A stretch of DNA of 23,144 bases, from contig CALVCY010000024.1 of assembly GCA_944326175.1 (NCBI GenBank), positions 1-23,144 on the forward strand, given 5' to 3'. The position numbers and the translations under genes were made by a program. Below, in pieces: positions 15,575 through 22,728 of this stretch; position 1 is the stretch's first letter; each line of letters opens with the position of its first letter. The notes beneath the pieces were generated by a model that saw only the letters and a list, made by a program, of their open reading frames with translations, had not been told where the DNA came from and did no database searches. This stretch comes from an uncultured Erysipelotrichaceae bacterium. Its GTDB lineage: Bacteria; Bacillota_I; Bacilli_A; Erysipelotrichales; Erysipelotrichaceae.

Positions 15575-16234
15575 TTATGCTCCGTAGACGGATTCGTAAA
15601 ATTCGATATAAATCGTGCTTAATGCATCATACGCTTCTTGCGTCAACGGTTGTGAGGTATCGATGTTCATCCCATCGATCAAGCCGGTATGCGCATCCAG
15701 GATCTGACCATCTTTGATGGCAAACACTGTGGGGACAAAGAAACTTTTACCCCCCTGTCCATCGTCCTGATAATAAGCATAGGCATAATTTTCGAATTCA
15801 GAGAGATCTTCTTCACTGATCGCATAGCCGTCCATATGGACATTGACATAGTAAAACGGCTGATCATAGGAAACAGCGACATCGACCAATGTGGGCAATG
15901 CTTCGTTGCAGAAGGCACATCCGGGATAACCGTAGAAAACGATACCGGTGAATGAAGAATCATCATAGATCTTCAACGCTTCCTGAAACGTCAGCCCTTT
16001 GAGCATGTGCTGATTGTCTTCTAGAAAATAATAGCTGCTCGTATCTGGGGTATAGACGGATAAGTCCATGCCGCTGGATGAATCGATGGTAAATTCCACC
16101 TTGTTGGCTTCAGTTTCACTAAAATCAACAGAGGGCTGGCTGGTTGTTGGTGCAGTGGTGGTGATACCCGTTTCACCCGTACAGCCAGCAAGGAACAGCA
16201 ATGGGAGAATAACAGTGGATAACTTGGATTTCAT
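15575..16234 (-). CDS. Thioredoxin-fold lipoprotein
   Basis: The 219-residue product starts with a lipoprotein signal peptide and lipobox LFLAGC (Cys18), then a Thr/Ser-rich linker to about residue 45. The C-terminal domain has a redox-type CxxC in YPGCAFC (C106, C109) and a probable cis-proline at VPTVFA. It resembles small extracellular thioredoxin-like or bacteriocin-accessory-type proteins and may act as a surface thiol oxidoreductase; substrate unknown. The nearest Shine-Dalgarno (AAAGGAG) is about 16 bases before ATG 16234, unusually far. Two copies of the recurring palindrome fill the upstream gap. Confidence 0.85.
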   Translation of the reverse strand: MKSKLSTVILPLLFLAGCTGETGITTTAPTTSQPSVDFSETEANKVEFTIDSSSGMDLSVYTPDTSSYYFLEDNQHMLKGLTFQEALKIYDDSSFTGIVFYGYPGCAFCNEALPTLVDVAVSYDQPFYYVNVHMDGYAISEEDLSEFENYAYAYYQDDGQGGKSFFVPTVFAIKDGQILDAHTGLIDGMNIDTSQPLTQEAYDALSTIYIEFYESVYGA

Positions 16235-16258
16235 TGGATTAAAGCAAATACTCCTTTC

Positions 16259-16293
16259 ATGGTTGAAACCATCTTTAACGATGGTTTAACCAT
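16259..16293. repeat. Two tandem interrupted palindromes between pfkB-family gene and lipoprotein gene
   Basis: ATGGTTGAAACCAT (16259-16272) and ATGGTTTAACCAT (16281-16293) have perfect six-base arms and are eight bases apart. They fill the 58-base gap after the kinase stop codon. Either could form a small hairpin, but no T run follows, so they are not called a terminator. Confidence 0.75.
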
Positions 16294-17222
16294 TATAAAT
16301 CGATTTTTTCGACTTTGATCTTTTCGTAAACGGAATTGATATGTTCCTTGGTTGCTAACCCTTTGGAAAATAAGGTGGCTTGACCACAGGAATTGGCGAA
16401 TTGGAAACTTTCGATAACATCGGGACTGCGTAAGATATTCATCATGAACCCCGCCATGATCGAATCATCGAATCCCACACCATTGATCCGTTCTTTGGGC
16501 AATTCGATGGAATCCGCTTTGTAGATTTCCTTATCCGTGATCAGAATCGATCGATTCTTGTCAAAAGTCAATATCAAAAAGCGGATATTGTCCGGTTTCC
16601 ACGCAACGGCTGCTTTGACCAGTTCATCTTCATCATCACTGCAGTTGAAATAAGTGGATGCATCGTGTTCGTTGATCAACACCAGATAGCAGCCGATGCG
16701 TTTGACCATATCATAGATGGCATGACCACTGTCCACACATAAACGAACACCTTCTTTATGAAGATTTTCGAACATCGGCTCGACGCGATCGAGCAGATAA
16801 TCATGGCAGGCACCAGAGAAGATCAGGGTATCGGAATCCATCAGTCGCAATGCTTTTTTCTCAAAACGATCGAATGCCGTATTGGTGATGTATGGACCAA
16901 CGGCATTGCATTCAACGCATTGATGGCCGGTGATCTTGACATTGATGCGGGTATTGCCATCGATATCGGTAAAGCGTGGTTCGATCAATTCATACTTGCT
17001 CAACAAGGAAATGTAGAAGTCTCGGGTAAACCCACCTAAAAAACCAAAGGCACGTGATGGTACGCCCATGTTATTCAGCACGATGGAACAGTTGACCCCT
17101 TTTCCACCGGCTTCATAATATTCCAACACACTGCGGTTGGTATGACCCGGACCAATGGTCAGATCATGGTCATATTCCATGAAATAATCCAGTGAAGGAT
17201 TGATCGTACAGGTATAGATCAT
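16293..17222 (-). CDS. PfkB-family sugar-phosphate kinase (1-phosphofructokinase/LacC-like)
   Basis: This 309-residue kinase has INPSLDYF at the start, EAGGKGVNCS (38-46) for the sugar site and a C-terminal ATP site. The family's anion-hole motif GAGDS reads GFDDS here (250-254); the catalytic Asp is kept (D253), but the Ala-Gly pair is replaced by Phe-Asp. The N-terminal motifs point to the FruK/tagatose-6-phosphate kinase branch rather than ribokinase. No PTS genes lie nearby, so the substrate is open. It overlaps peptidase T by four bases (ATGA) with AAGGAG upstream, so the two are translationally coupled. Confidence 0.88.
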   Translation of the reverse strand: MIYTCTINPSLDYFMEYDHDLTIGPGHTNRSVLEYYEAGGKGVNCSIVLNNMGVPSRAFGFLGGFTRDFYISLLSKYELIEPRFTDIDGNTRINVKITGHQCVECNAVGPYITNTAFDRFEKKALRLMDSDTLIFSGACHDYLLDRVEPMFENLHKEGVRLCVDSGHAIYDMVKRIGCYLVLINEHDASTYFNCSDDEDELVKAAVAWKPDNIRFLILTFDKNRSILITDKEIYKADSIELPKERINGVGFDDSIMAGFMMNILRSPDVIESFQFANSCGQATLFSKGLATKEHINSVYEKIKVEKIDL

Positions 17223-18430
17223 AATGTCTCCTTGGAAACCATGGTGATTAGAAAATCAACCATGGCGCTCATCTGTTCAACCACGACATATTCATACGGA
17301 CCATGTCCGTTATAACCACCGGTACCTAAATTGGGACAAGGCAATCCCATAAAGGAAAGATTGGCCCCATCGGTTCCGCCTCTGGCGGAACCATGGGTAT
17401 AGGACCACCCCATGGCCTTAAACGTATTCTCTACCGTTTCCAATACTTCCGGATGATCTTTCAATACCACTGACATATTGCGATACTGATCTTCCATCTT
17501 CAATGTGATAGCCCCATCATAACGGATGTTCATGGTTTCGACCAAATGCTTGAGATAGTTTTTCTTATCTTTGAGTTTGGTATGATCATGATCACGGATG
17601 ATATAATGCATCGTTGCATGTTCACAATTACCATTTAAACTTTCCAGATGATAGAAGCCCTCATGTCCTTGCGTATATTGGGGTTTGGCTTCACCCGGTA
17701 ACATCGTAGCCAATTGGACCGCGATATCGATGGCATTGACCATCTTCCCCTTGGCTCCACCTGGATGGATGGAAAAGCCTTGGATATCGATTGCTGCTTT
17801 GGATGCATTGAAGGTTTCCAACGTGACGGAATGGATATCTCCCCCATCGATGGTGAAACCATAATCCGCATCGAATTGTTTCAAATCGAAGTGATCGGTC
17901 CCATGACCGATCTCTTCATCTGGAGTGAATGCGATGCGGATCTCACCATGGCGGATGGTGGGATCATTGATCAGTGTTTTGGCCATTTCCATGATGATGA
18001 CGATGCCGGCTTTATCATCCCCACCCAATAAGGTGGCCCCATCAGTGCATACGATGGTCTTGCCCACATGATCCTTCAATGAAGGAAATTGTGAGGGTGA
18101 TAAGACCATGGAATCATTGAGTTTGATATCGTTACCATCATAATTCTCGATGATTTGCGGTTTGATGTTTTCACTGTTGTAATCCGCAGTATCCATATGG
18201 GCAATGAATCCCACTTTGTTCTTGATCGAACCATCATTGCCATGGATCTTGCCATAGACCACACCACTTTCGGATAGTACCACATCTTCCACTCCGATCG
18301 CTTTGAGATCATTGACCAATACATCCGCTGCAAAGCGGTATTGGTTATGACTGGACGGAACTGTCAGTGATGTAGCATCACTGCGGGTGTTGTATTGACA
18401 GTATTTGATGAAACGTTCCAACATATCCAT
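17219..18430 (-). CDS. pepT: Peptidase T (tripeptide aminopeptidase)
   Basis: The 403-residue M20B metallopeptidase is of normal length for PepT and removes the N-terminal residue from tripeptides in the cytoplasm. Visible metal-site motifs are GFIAHMDTADYN (H78, D80), LLGGDDKAG, TPDEEIGHG, TIDGG and the C-terminal GGTDGANLSFMGLPCPNLGTGGYNGHGPYE. AGGAGT sits seven bases before ATG 18430. It heads a minus-strand run that continues into the sugar kinase and lipoprotein genes. TAAAAT about 25 bases upstream may be its -10 box. Confidence 0.96.
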   Translation of the reverse strand: MDMLERFIKYCQYNTRSDATSLTVPSSHNQYRFAADVLVNDLKAIGVEDVVLSESGVVYGKIHGNDGSIKNKVGFIAHMDTADYNSENIKPQIIENYDGNDIKLNDSMVLSPSQFPSLKDHVGKTIVCTDGATLLGGDDKAGIVIIMEMAKTLINDPTIRHGEIRIAFTPDEEIGHGTDHFDLKQFDADYGFTIDGGDIHSVTLETFNASKAAIDIQGFSIHPGGAKGKMVNAIDIAVQLATMLPGEAKPQYTQGHEGFYHLESLNGNCEHATMHYIIRDHDHTKLKDKKNYLKHLVETMNIRYDGAITLKMEDQYRNMSVVLKDHPEVLETVENTFKAMGWSYTHGSARGGTDGANLSFMGLPCPNLGTGGYNGHGPYEYVVVEQMSAMVDFLITMVSKETL

Positions 18431-19007
18431 AATGTTTACTCCTTGATTGCTTCTATTTTACCAAAGTGTAGGAAAGAGATGGTCAAAACCATCACACAAT
18501 GATGTGATGGTTTTCATTCCATGTATTTTGGTAATGATTGACGAATAAAAATATTGAAATCCGTAGATAAATTCAGAGCTAACTCACCAAAAAAGTCCTT
18601 CTGTCTGTTCCTTTAGTTTGACATTCATACGAATACTTACATTTGTTGTGACAATTTGTATATACTTTGTACGTCCTATGCGCAAGAGATGTCAGACAAT
18701 CTATTAAAGATATTGTGATCAGAACATTTCTTTGCACATTCGTCAAAAAAGACTGAAGGCTCTACAGTCAAGAAACATTCAAAACCCTCATATGTTCCTT
18801 TCTAAGACGGCGTTTACTTTCATTCATTGAATGCGACGTCTATATCCTTATGAGCGAATAATGTTGTATTTTGACTAAAATACCACCTATTTAAGTTTCC
18901 TTAAAACTTTCGTTTGCAAAAAGTCTTCGAAGGCTATCATTTTCTTTTAATCCCTGTCATCGATAAAGAATGGGATATTGGATCAGACGAAAAATGGATT
19001 GAAACAT
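18431..19007. other. A+T-rich stretch with no recognisable gene
   Basis: About 580 bases without a coding region that I can support. It contains the start region of pepT, a palindrome (18479-18492) and a terminator hairpin at 18485-18514. The rest has many stops in all frames and base use unlike the flanks. A minus-strand toxin partner of the antitoxin relic would be expected here, but no RelE/YoeB-like pattern could be read with confidence. Confidence 0.6.
18485..18514 (-). terminator. Terminator hairpin between toxin-antitoxin island and pepT
   Basis: A perfect 12-bp stem AAAACCATCACA / TGTGATGGTTTT with a six-base loop works in both directions. On the minus strand it would stop transcripts coming from the island before pepT. 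Its stem shares AAAACCATCAC with the terminator at 22161. Confidence 0.7.
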
Positions 19008-19257
19008 TTAGATACCAAACTTCCTGACAACCGTATCTATATCCGTCCACCCATGATCTGTACCAGATTTTCCACCGCTCACTAGTTCAGTTCGCCCATC
19101 AACTTTAACGTGGATTTTGCTTTTTCATAATCCTCGATATCCGTTACAACGTAACGTCTGCGACCATTCACAGTTAAAAACACAGGCTAGCCAATAGAGA
19201 CGTTTTTAAAATGTCGCGATAGCTCTTTAAATCTGATACAGGTCTAACATTTACCAT
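19008..19257 (-). pseudogene. Phd/YefM-type antitoxin relic
   Basis: Three successive frames give one recognisable Phd/YefM antitoxin. From ATG 19257 it reads MVNVRPVSDLKSYRDILK. After loss of one A in an A run it continues NVSIG-stop-PVFLTVNGRRRYVV, then TDIEDYEKAKSTLKLMGELN. After another shift it reads LVSGGKSGTDHGW and TDIDTVVRKFGI to TAA at 19008. The internal TAG stands where the family has Lys (GKPVFLT), a single base change. Such antitoxins bind DNA through the N-terminal part and a toxin through the C-terminus. No intact toxin partner is adjacent. It lies downstream of hicAB on the same strand. Confidence 0.8.
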
Positions 19258-19307
19258 TTATCCAGCTGCCTTACAAGCATATTATTTACTTGATTTCATA
19301 AAAATTA

Positions 19308-19742
19308 TCAATCATCGTTTCGAGAATGATTAGATTGATTCGACTGTTCAAACAATGTTTCTAATGCCTTTGTCAAAAGTTCTGAAAAATTAACGTTATG
19401 CGTTTCGCCAAATGTATTCAGCCACGCGGGTAAAGTTACATTCTTGCGAACGGCACGAGATCCATATTTTTTCTGATAGGCATTTAGATCTATTAAAACA
19501 GGATAAACTTTAGCATCCTCATCTGGATGTAAAGATTCGATATCCGAAGCCTGAGGAACTTTACCAGTTGTTTCAAGTTCGTCAACTAACCATAATCCGG
19601 CGCATTCAACAGCCATTGCCATTGCCTCAGTCATTCCTCTGCCTTCGGTCACTGCACCTGGTAAATCAGGAAATGTCACTGTATAAACGGTTTTGTCTGA
19701 CTCCCCTTTTTTGAATTGTGCTGGAAATACAAATTTGCACAT
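19308..19742 (-). CDS. hicB: HicB-type antitoxin
   Basis: The 144-residue HicB-family protein has the partial RNase-H-like N-terminal domain (VYTVTFPDLPGAVTEGRGMTEAMAMAVECAGLWL, about 19-52) that covers the toxin's active site. A C-terminal segment (RAVRKNVTLPAWLNTFGETHNVNFSELLTKALE, about 96-128) resembles a ribbon-helix-helix DNA-binding region that would repress the operon. GGAGGAG lies in the last codons of hicA, with a three-base gap between hicA stop and hicB ATG. Its A+T-rich codons differ from those of flanking genes, fitting horizontal acquisition. Confidence 0.93.
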   Translation of the reverse strand: MCKFVFPAQFKKGESDKTVYTVTFPDLPGAVTEGRGMTEAMAMAVECAGLWLVDELETTGKVPQASDIESLHPDEDAKVYPVLIDLNAYQKKYGSRAVRKNVTLPAWLNTFGETHNVNFSELLTKALETLFEQSNQSNHSRNDD

Positions 19743-19745
19743 ATA

Positions 19746-19937
19746 TTAACTCCTCCAATCTACTTTTGCCTGTTTAAAGATTGAGTGTACTGTTCCAATA
19801 TCTAAATCACCACGATGAAACGGAACTGTAACCTTTCCTTTTTGAACCAAATGTTTATATTGATAGTGACTGCCATTAATTGAATGGACATACCATCCAT
19901 GATCTTTCAATACACGGTCGATCTCATAGAATTTCAT
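19746..19937 (-). CDS. hicA: HicA-type mRNA interferase toxin
   Basis: This 63-residue toxin has a double-stranded-RNA-binding-like fold. The catalytic His24 lies in the conserved NGSHYQY motif, followed by VTVPFHRGDLDIGTVHSIFKQA. It would cleave mRNA until neutralised by HicB. Start ATG 19937 is chosen because AGGAGA lies just upstream and the predicted transcription start is at about 19949, which excludes the ATG at 19964. Toxin-first order is usual for hicAB. The pair appears intact, unlike the neighbouring antitoxin relic. Confidence 0.93.
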   Translation of the reverse strand: MKFYEIDRVLKDHGWYVHSINGSHYQYKHLVQKGKVTVPFHRGDLDIGTVHSIFKQAKVDWRS

Positions 19938-19955
19938 ACAAGATCTCCTATGCGT

Positions 19956-19984
19956 ATTATACACATGAAAACAGCTACGTTCAA
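19956..19984 (-). promoter_or_regulatory. hicAB promoter
   Basis: TTGAAC (19984-19979) and TATAAT (19961-19956) are separated by exactly 17 bases on the minus strand, the best sigma-A-type promoter in the window. The predicted leader of about 12 bases contains AGGAGA. Confidence 0.75.
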
Positions 19985-19994
19985 ATGCATTTGA
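19981..19994. promoter_or_regulatory. Palindromic operator overlapping hicAB -35 box
   Basis: TCAAATGCATTTGA is a perfect 14-bp palindrome overlapping the -35 hexamer. HicB antitoxins often bind such sites to repress their own operon; binding here is inferred. Confidence 0.55.
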
Positions 19995-20080
19995 GAAAAT
20001 TTGTGCTGTATTATTTTTTGCATTTCTTTATCTCCTTCAATCCTTAAGAGACGGATCAAGTCAACTTTGACGATTATTAT

Positions 20081-20107
20081 AAAAAAACAATTCCGTTTAA
20101 GGAATTG
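20081..20107 (-). terminator. typA terminator
   Basis: On the minus strand CAATTCC / GGAATTG form a 7-bp stem with a six-base loop followed by seven T, twelve bases after the typA stop. Confidence 0.85.
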
Positions 20108-20119
20108 CTTTTTATATTA

Positions 20120-21952
20120 CTATTCAGCACTGTCGTTTTTGGTTAAAGTTCTCAAATGCTGACGGCGTTCCAGATTAGTTAAGAAGCGCTTACGGATACG
20201 GATCGCATCCGGTGTGATTTCTACCAATTCATCATCATTGATGAATTCCAGTGCTTCTTCCAGTGACATGATCCGTGGCGGGACCAGTTTCATCGCTTCA
20301 TCAGCACCGGTAGAACGCACGGCCGTCATTTTTTTGTTACGGATCGGATTGACTTCCATATCCATGTTCTTGGCAGCCATTCCGATGATCATGCCTTCAT
20401 AAACTTCCGTTTGTGGGCCGATAAACAATTGACCGCGCTCCTGGATATTCCAAAGTGCATAAGTCATGGCAGATCCGGTTTCGGTGGAGATCAAGGCACC
20501 ATTGGTCCGTTGCAGGATCTCCCCTTTATGCGGCTGATATTCCTTGAAATGACGCACGAGTGTCCCTTCACCATGCGTATCGTTGATGAATTCACTGCGA
20601 TAACCAAGCAGGCCACGGGTCGGTGCCTCGTATTCGATACGGGTATATGTCCCTTCATCGACCATGTTTTTCATCAAGCCTTTTCTTAAGTTTAGCTTGC
20701 TGATGACGGTCCCGCTGTATTCATTCGGCACGGTACAGACCACTTCTTCGACCGGTTCATATAATTTGCCGTCAACACGATGATAAATGACTTCCGGTTT
20801 GGATACGGCGATCTCATAGCCTTCCCGACGCATGTTTTCCAAAAGGATGGATAAATGCAATTCACCACGTCCACTGACTTTGAAGCAATCCGTCGAATCG
20901 GTTTCTTCGACTTTCAAACCGACATTGACTTCCAATTCTTTGGCTAGTCGTTCTCTTAAATTACGGCTGGTGACATATTTACCACTTTTTCCGGCAAAGG
21001 GGCTGGTATTGACCATGAAATTCATGGACAATGTCGGTTCTTCGATTTTGATAGCCGGCAAAGCTTGCTGATCTTCGTTATCACAAACCGTATCACCGAT
21101 TTCAATATCGGCGATACCGGAGATCATCACGATCTCTCCGCATTGTGCTTCTGGTACAGCCACACGGGACAATCCTTTATAAACGAATACCTGATTGATC
21201 TTGCAGCGTTTGGTTTTACCATTGGGATTTTTGACCACCACACTGCTGGCTTCTTTCAATGTACCGGAGAAAACCCGTCCGATTCCCAATCGACCGATAT
21301 AATCATCATAGGCCAGTGCGGAAACCTGCATGGTTACCGGTTCCTCAATACGATTTGGATACGGCTGGCAGTGCTTAAGGATCGTTTCAAATAACGGGAC
21401 GATATCGGTATTGGTATCATCCAGTTCATAACGCACGATCCCTTCTCTGGCAACACCATATAGGATCGGGAAATCCAATTGTTCATCCGTGGCATTGAGT
21501 TCCAAAAACAGATCATAGACTTCATCGATCACTTCGTCGCAACGGGCATCGCGTTTATCCACTTTGTTGATCAACAGGATCGGACGCAATCCTTGCTCTA
21601 AGGATTTTTGCAAGACAAAGCGAGTCTGAGGCATCGGACCTTCGGCAGAATCGACTAACAGAATAACGGTATCCACCGTTTTGATGATGCGTTCCACTTC
21701 GGAGCTGAAATCCGCATGGCCTGGGGTGTCCACGATGTTGATCTTGACATCTTGATAGGTGACGGAGCAGTTTTTGGAATAAATGGTGATTCCACGTTCA
21801 CGTTCCAAAGCATTGCTGTCCATGACACAATCGACGACCTTGTCATTATCTTTAAAGACATGGGACTGTTTTAAGAATGCATCCACTAAAGTGGATTTAC
21901 CGGCATCGACGTGGGCGATAACAGCGATATTGATGATCTTCTGATAGTCCAT
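20120..21952 (-). CDS. typA: Ribosome-associated GTPase TypA/BipA
   Basis: The 610-residue translational GTPase matches family length. It has G1 AHVDAGKST, switch region ERERGITIYSKN, G3 DTPGHADF, G4 NKVDKRDA, then EF-G-like domains and the BipA-specific C-terminus. It acts on 50S assembly and translation under stress, including cold. ATG 21952 is chosen because AGGAGG lies just upstream; an in-frame ATG at 22006 would place the promoter -10 box (21991-21986) inside the gene. The coding sequence lacks the recurring ATGGT...ACCAT palindrome seen elsewhere. Confidence 0.97.
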   Translation of the reverse strand: MDYQKIINIAVIAHVDAGKSTLVDAFLKQSHVFKDNDKVVDCVMDSNALERERGITIYSKNCSVTYQDVKINIVDTPGHADFSSEVERIIKTVDTVILLVDSAEGPMPQTRFVLQKSLEQGLRPILLINKVDKRDARCDEVIDEVYDLFLELNATDEQLDFPILYGVAREGIVRYELDDTNTDIVPLFETILKHCQPYPNRIEEPVTMQVSALAYDDYIGRLGIGRVFSGTLKEASSVVVKNPNGKTKRCKINQVFVYKGLSRVAVPEAQCGEIVMISGIADIEIGDTVCDNEDQQALPAIKIEEPTLSMNFMVNTSPFAGKSGKYVTSRNLRERLAKELEVNVGLKVEETDSTDCFKVSGRGELHLSILLENMRREGYEIAVSKPEVIYHRVDGKLYEPVEEVVCTVPNEYSGTVISKLNLRKGLMKNMVDEGTYTRIEYEAPTRGLLGYRSEFINDTHGEGTLVRHFKEYQPHKGEILQRTNGALISTETGSAMTYALWNIQERGQLFIGPQTEVYEGMIIGMAAKNMDMEVNPIRNKKMTAVRSTGADEAMKLVPPRIMSLEEALEFINDDELVEITPDAIRIRKRFLTNLERRQHLRTLTKNDSAE

Positions 21953-21985
21953 AAGTCCTCCTTTTTCTTTGATTGAACGGCATAT

Positions 21986-21991
21986 ATTATA
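21986..21991 (-). promoter_or_regulatory. -10 box of typA promoter
   Basis: TATAAT lies 33 bases before the typA ATG on the minus strand; transcription would start near 21979. The best -35 candidate, TTACAA, is only 15 bases away. Confidence 0.5.
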
Positions 21992-22160
21992 CACATCATG
22001 CTTCATTTGTAACGCGAAAGCACAACGAAGAACGGGTATAATGGTAATCTAACTGAAAATTGCTATTATTCATTGGTTTTGACCCATCGTTACACTGGTA
22101 CCAAGATCCCAAATGTTAAATTGGCTTACCTTCCTGAATGGCTGGCAGGAACGCGATTAT

Positions 22161-22195
22161 AAAACCATCACGGCAGAGAATGCCGTGATGGTTTT
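22161..22195 (-). terminator. Terminator after the Gx-transporter gene
   Basis: A 15-bp perfect stem (AAAACCATCACGGCA / TGCCGTGATGGTTTT) with a five-base loop lies directly at the gene's stop codon. It is symmetric (A run to T run) and could also stop plus-strand transcripts. Confidence 0.88.
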
Positions 22196-22707
22196 TAGAA
22201 TGCGTTGATTCGGGATTGCAGTCGATTGATGATGATATTGGCCACAAAACCGACGACTAAACCTGTTGGTATGGAAATGATGATAAAGTATGGATAGAGA
22301 ATGAACATACCGAATTGACTGTAGAACCAGGATACGACCAATAGTTGGCCTAAGCTATGGGCTAAAGAACTCATGACACTGGTAAACATGCGGGAACTTT
22401 TCAAATAAAAGAAGAGTATCAGGATGATGGTGGATAAGACCACCCCTCCACTGGAGATCCAAAACGTTGAGCCGAAGATGGTCCCTCTGAGTAGATTCCC
22501 TAAACATACCCGCATGATGTTGACGATGATCATATCGCGGATGCCGAATAAATATAAAGCGACCAATGCGAAGATATTGGCTAAACCAAAGCGAAAGAAA
22601 CCAAAGCCGAAGGTCCCGACTAAAGCAGTTTCCATTATATTGACCACGGTGGCTAATGCACACAATAAGGTCATATACGTCAAATGTTTGGTTGAATAAT
22701 TGCGCAT
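22195..22707 (-). CDS. Gx transporter / heptaprenyl diphosphate synthase component I family membrane protein
   Basis: This protein of about 170 residues has five or six membrane segments. It matches the family named after heptaprenyl diphosphate synthase component I, which looks like an ECF-type substrate-binding membrane subunit. Typical pieces are LCALATVVNIMETAL, FRFGLANIFALVALYLFG, VNIMRVCLGNLLRGTIFG and SSLAHSLGQLL. It follows the NusG-domain-II gene directly. ATG 22707 is used; a TTG at 22728, next to that gene's stop, is possible, and neither has a strong ribosome-binding site. Possibly an EetB-like subunit (see findings). Confidence 0.85.
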   Translation of the reverse strand: MRNYSTKHLTYMTLLCALATVVNIMETALVGTFGFGFFRFGLANIFALVALYLFGIRDMIIVNIMRVCLGNLLRGTIFGSTFWISSGGVVLSTIILILFFYLKSSRMFTSVMSSLAHSLGQLLVVSWFYSQFGMFILYPYFIIISIPTGLVVGFVANIIINRLQSRINAF

Positions 22708-22728
22708 GATATCTTTTTGATATTTCAA

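Noticed and set aside
19938..19964. Longer HicA start at 19964
   Set aside because: The predicted TATAAT (19961-19956) and the ribosome-binding site AGGAGA would fall inside the gene.
21953..22006. Longer TypA N-terminus starting at 22006
   Set aside because: The extra residues are not family-like, and the promoter -10 box and AGGAGG both lie within that extension.
22043..22160. Transposase or membrane-protein fragment in the typA-Gx transporter gap
   Set aside because: Short open pieces in two frames gave no motif I can recognise.
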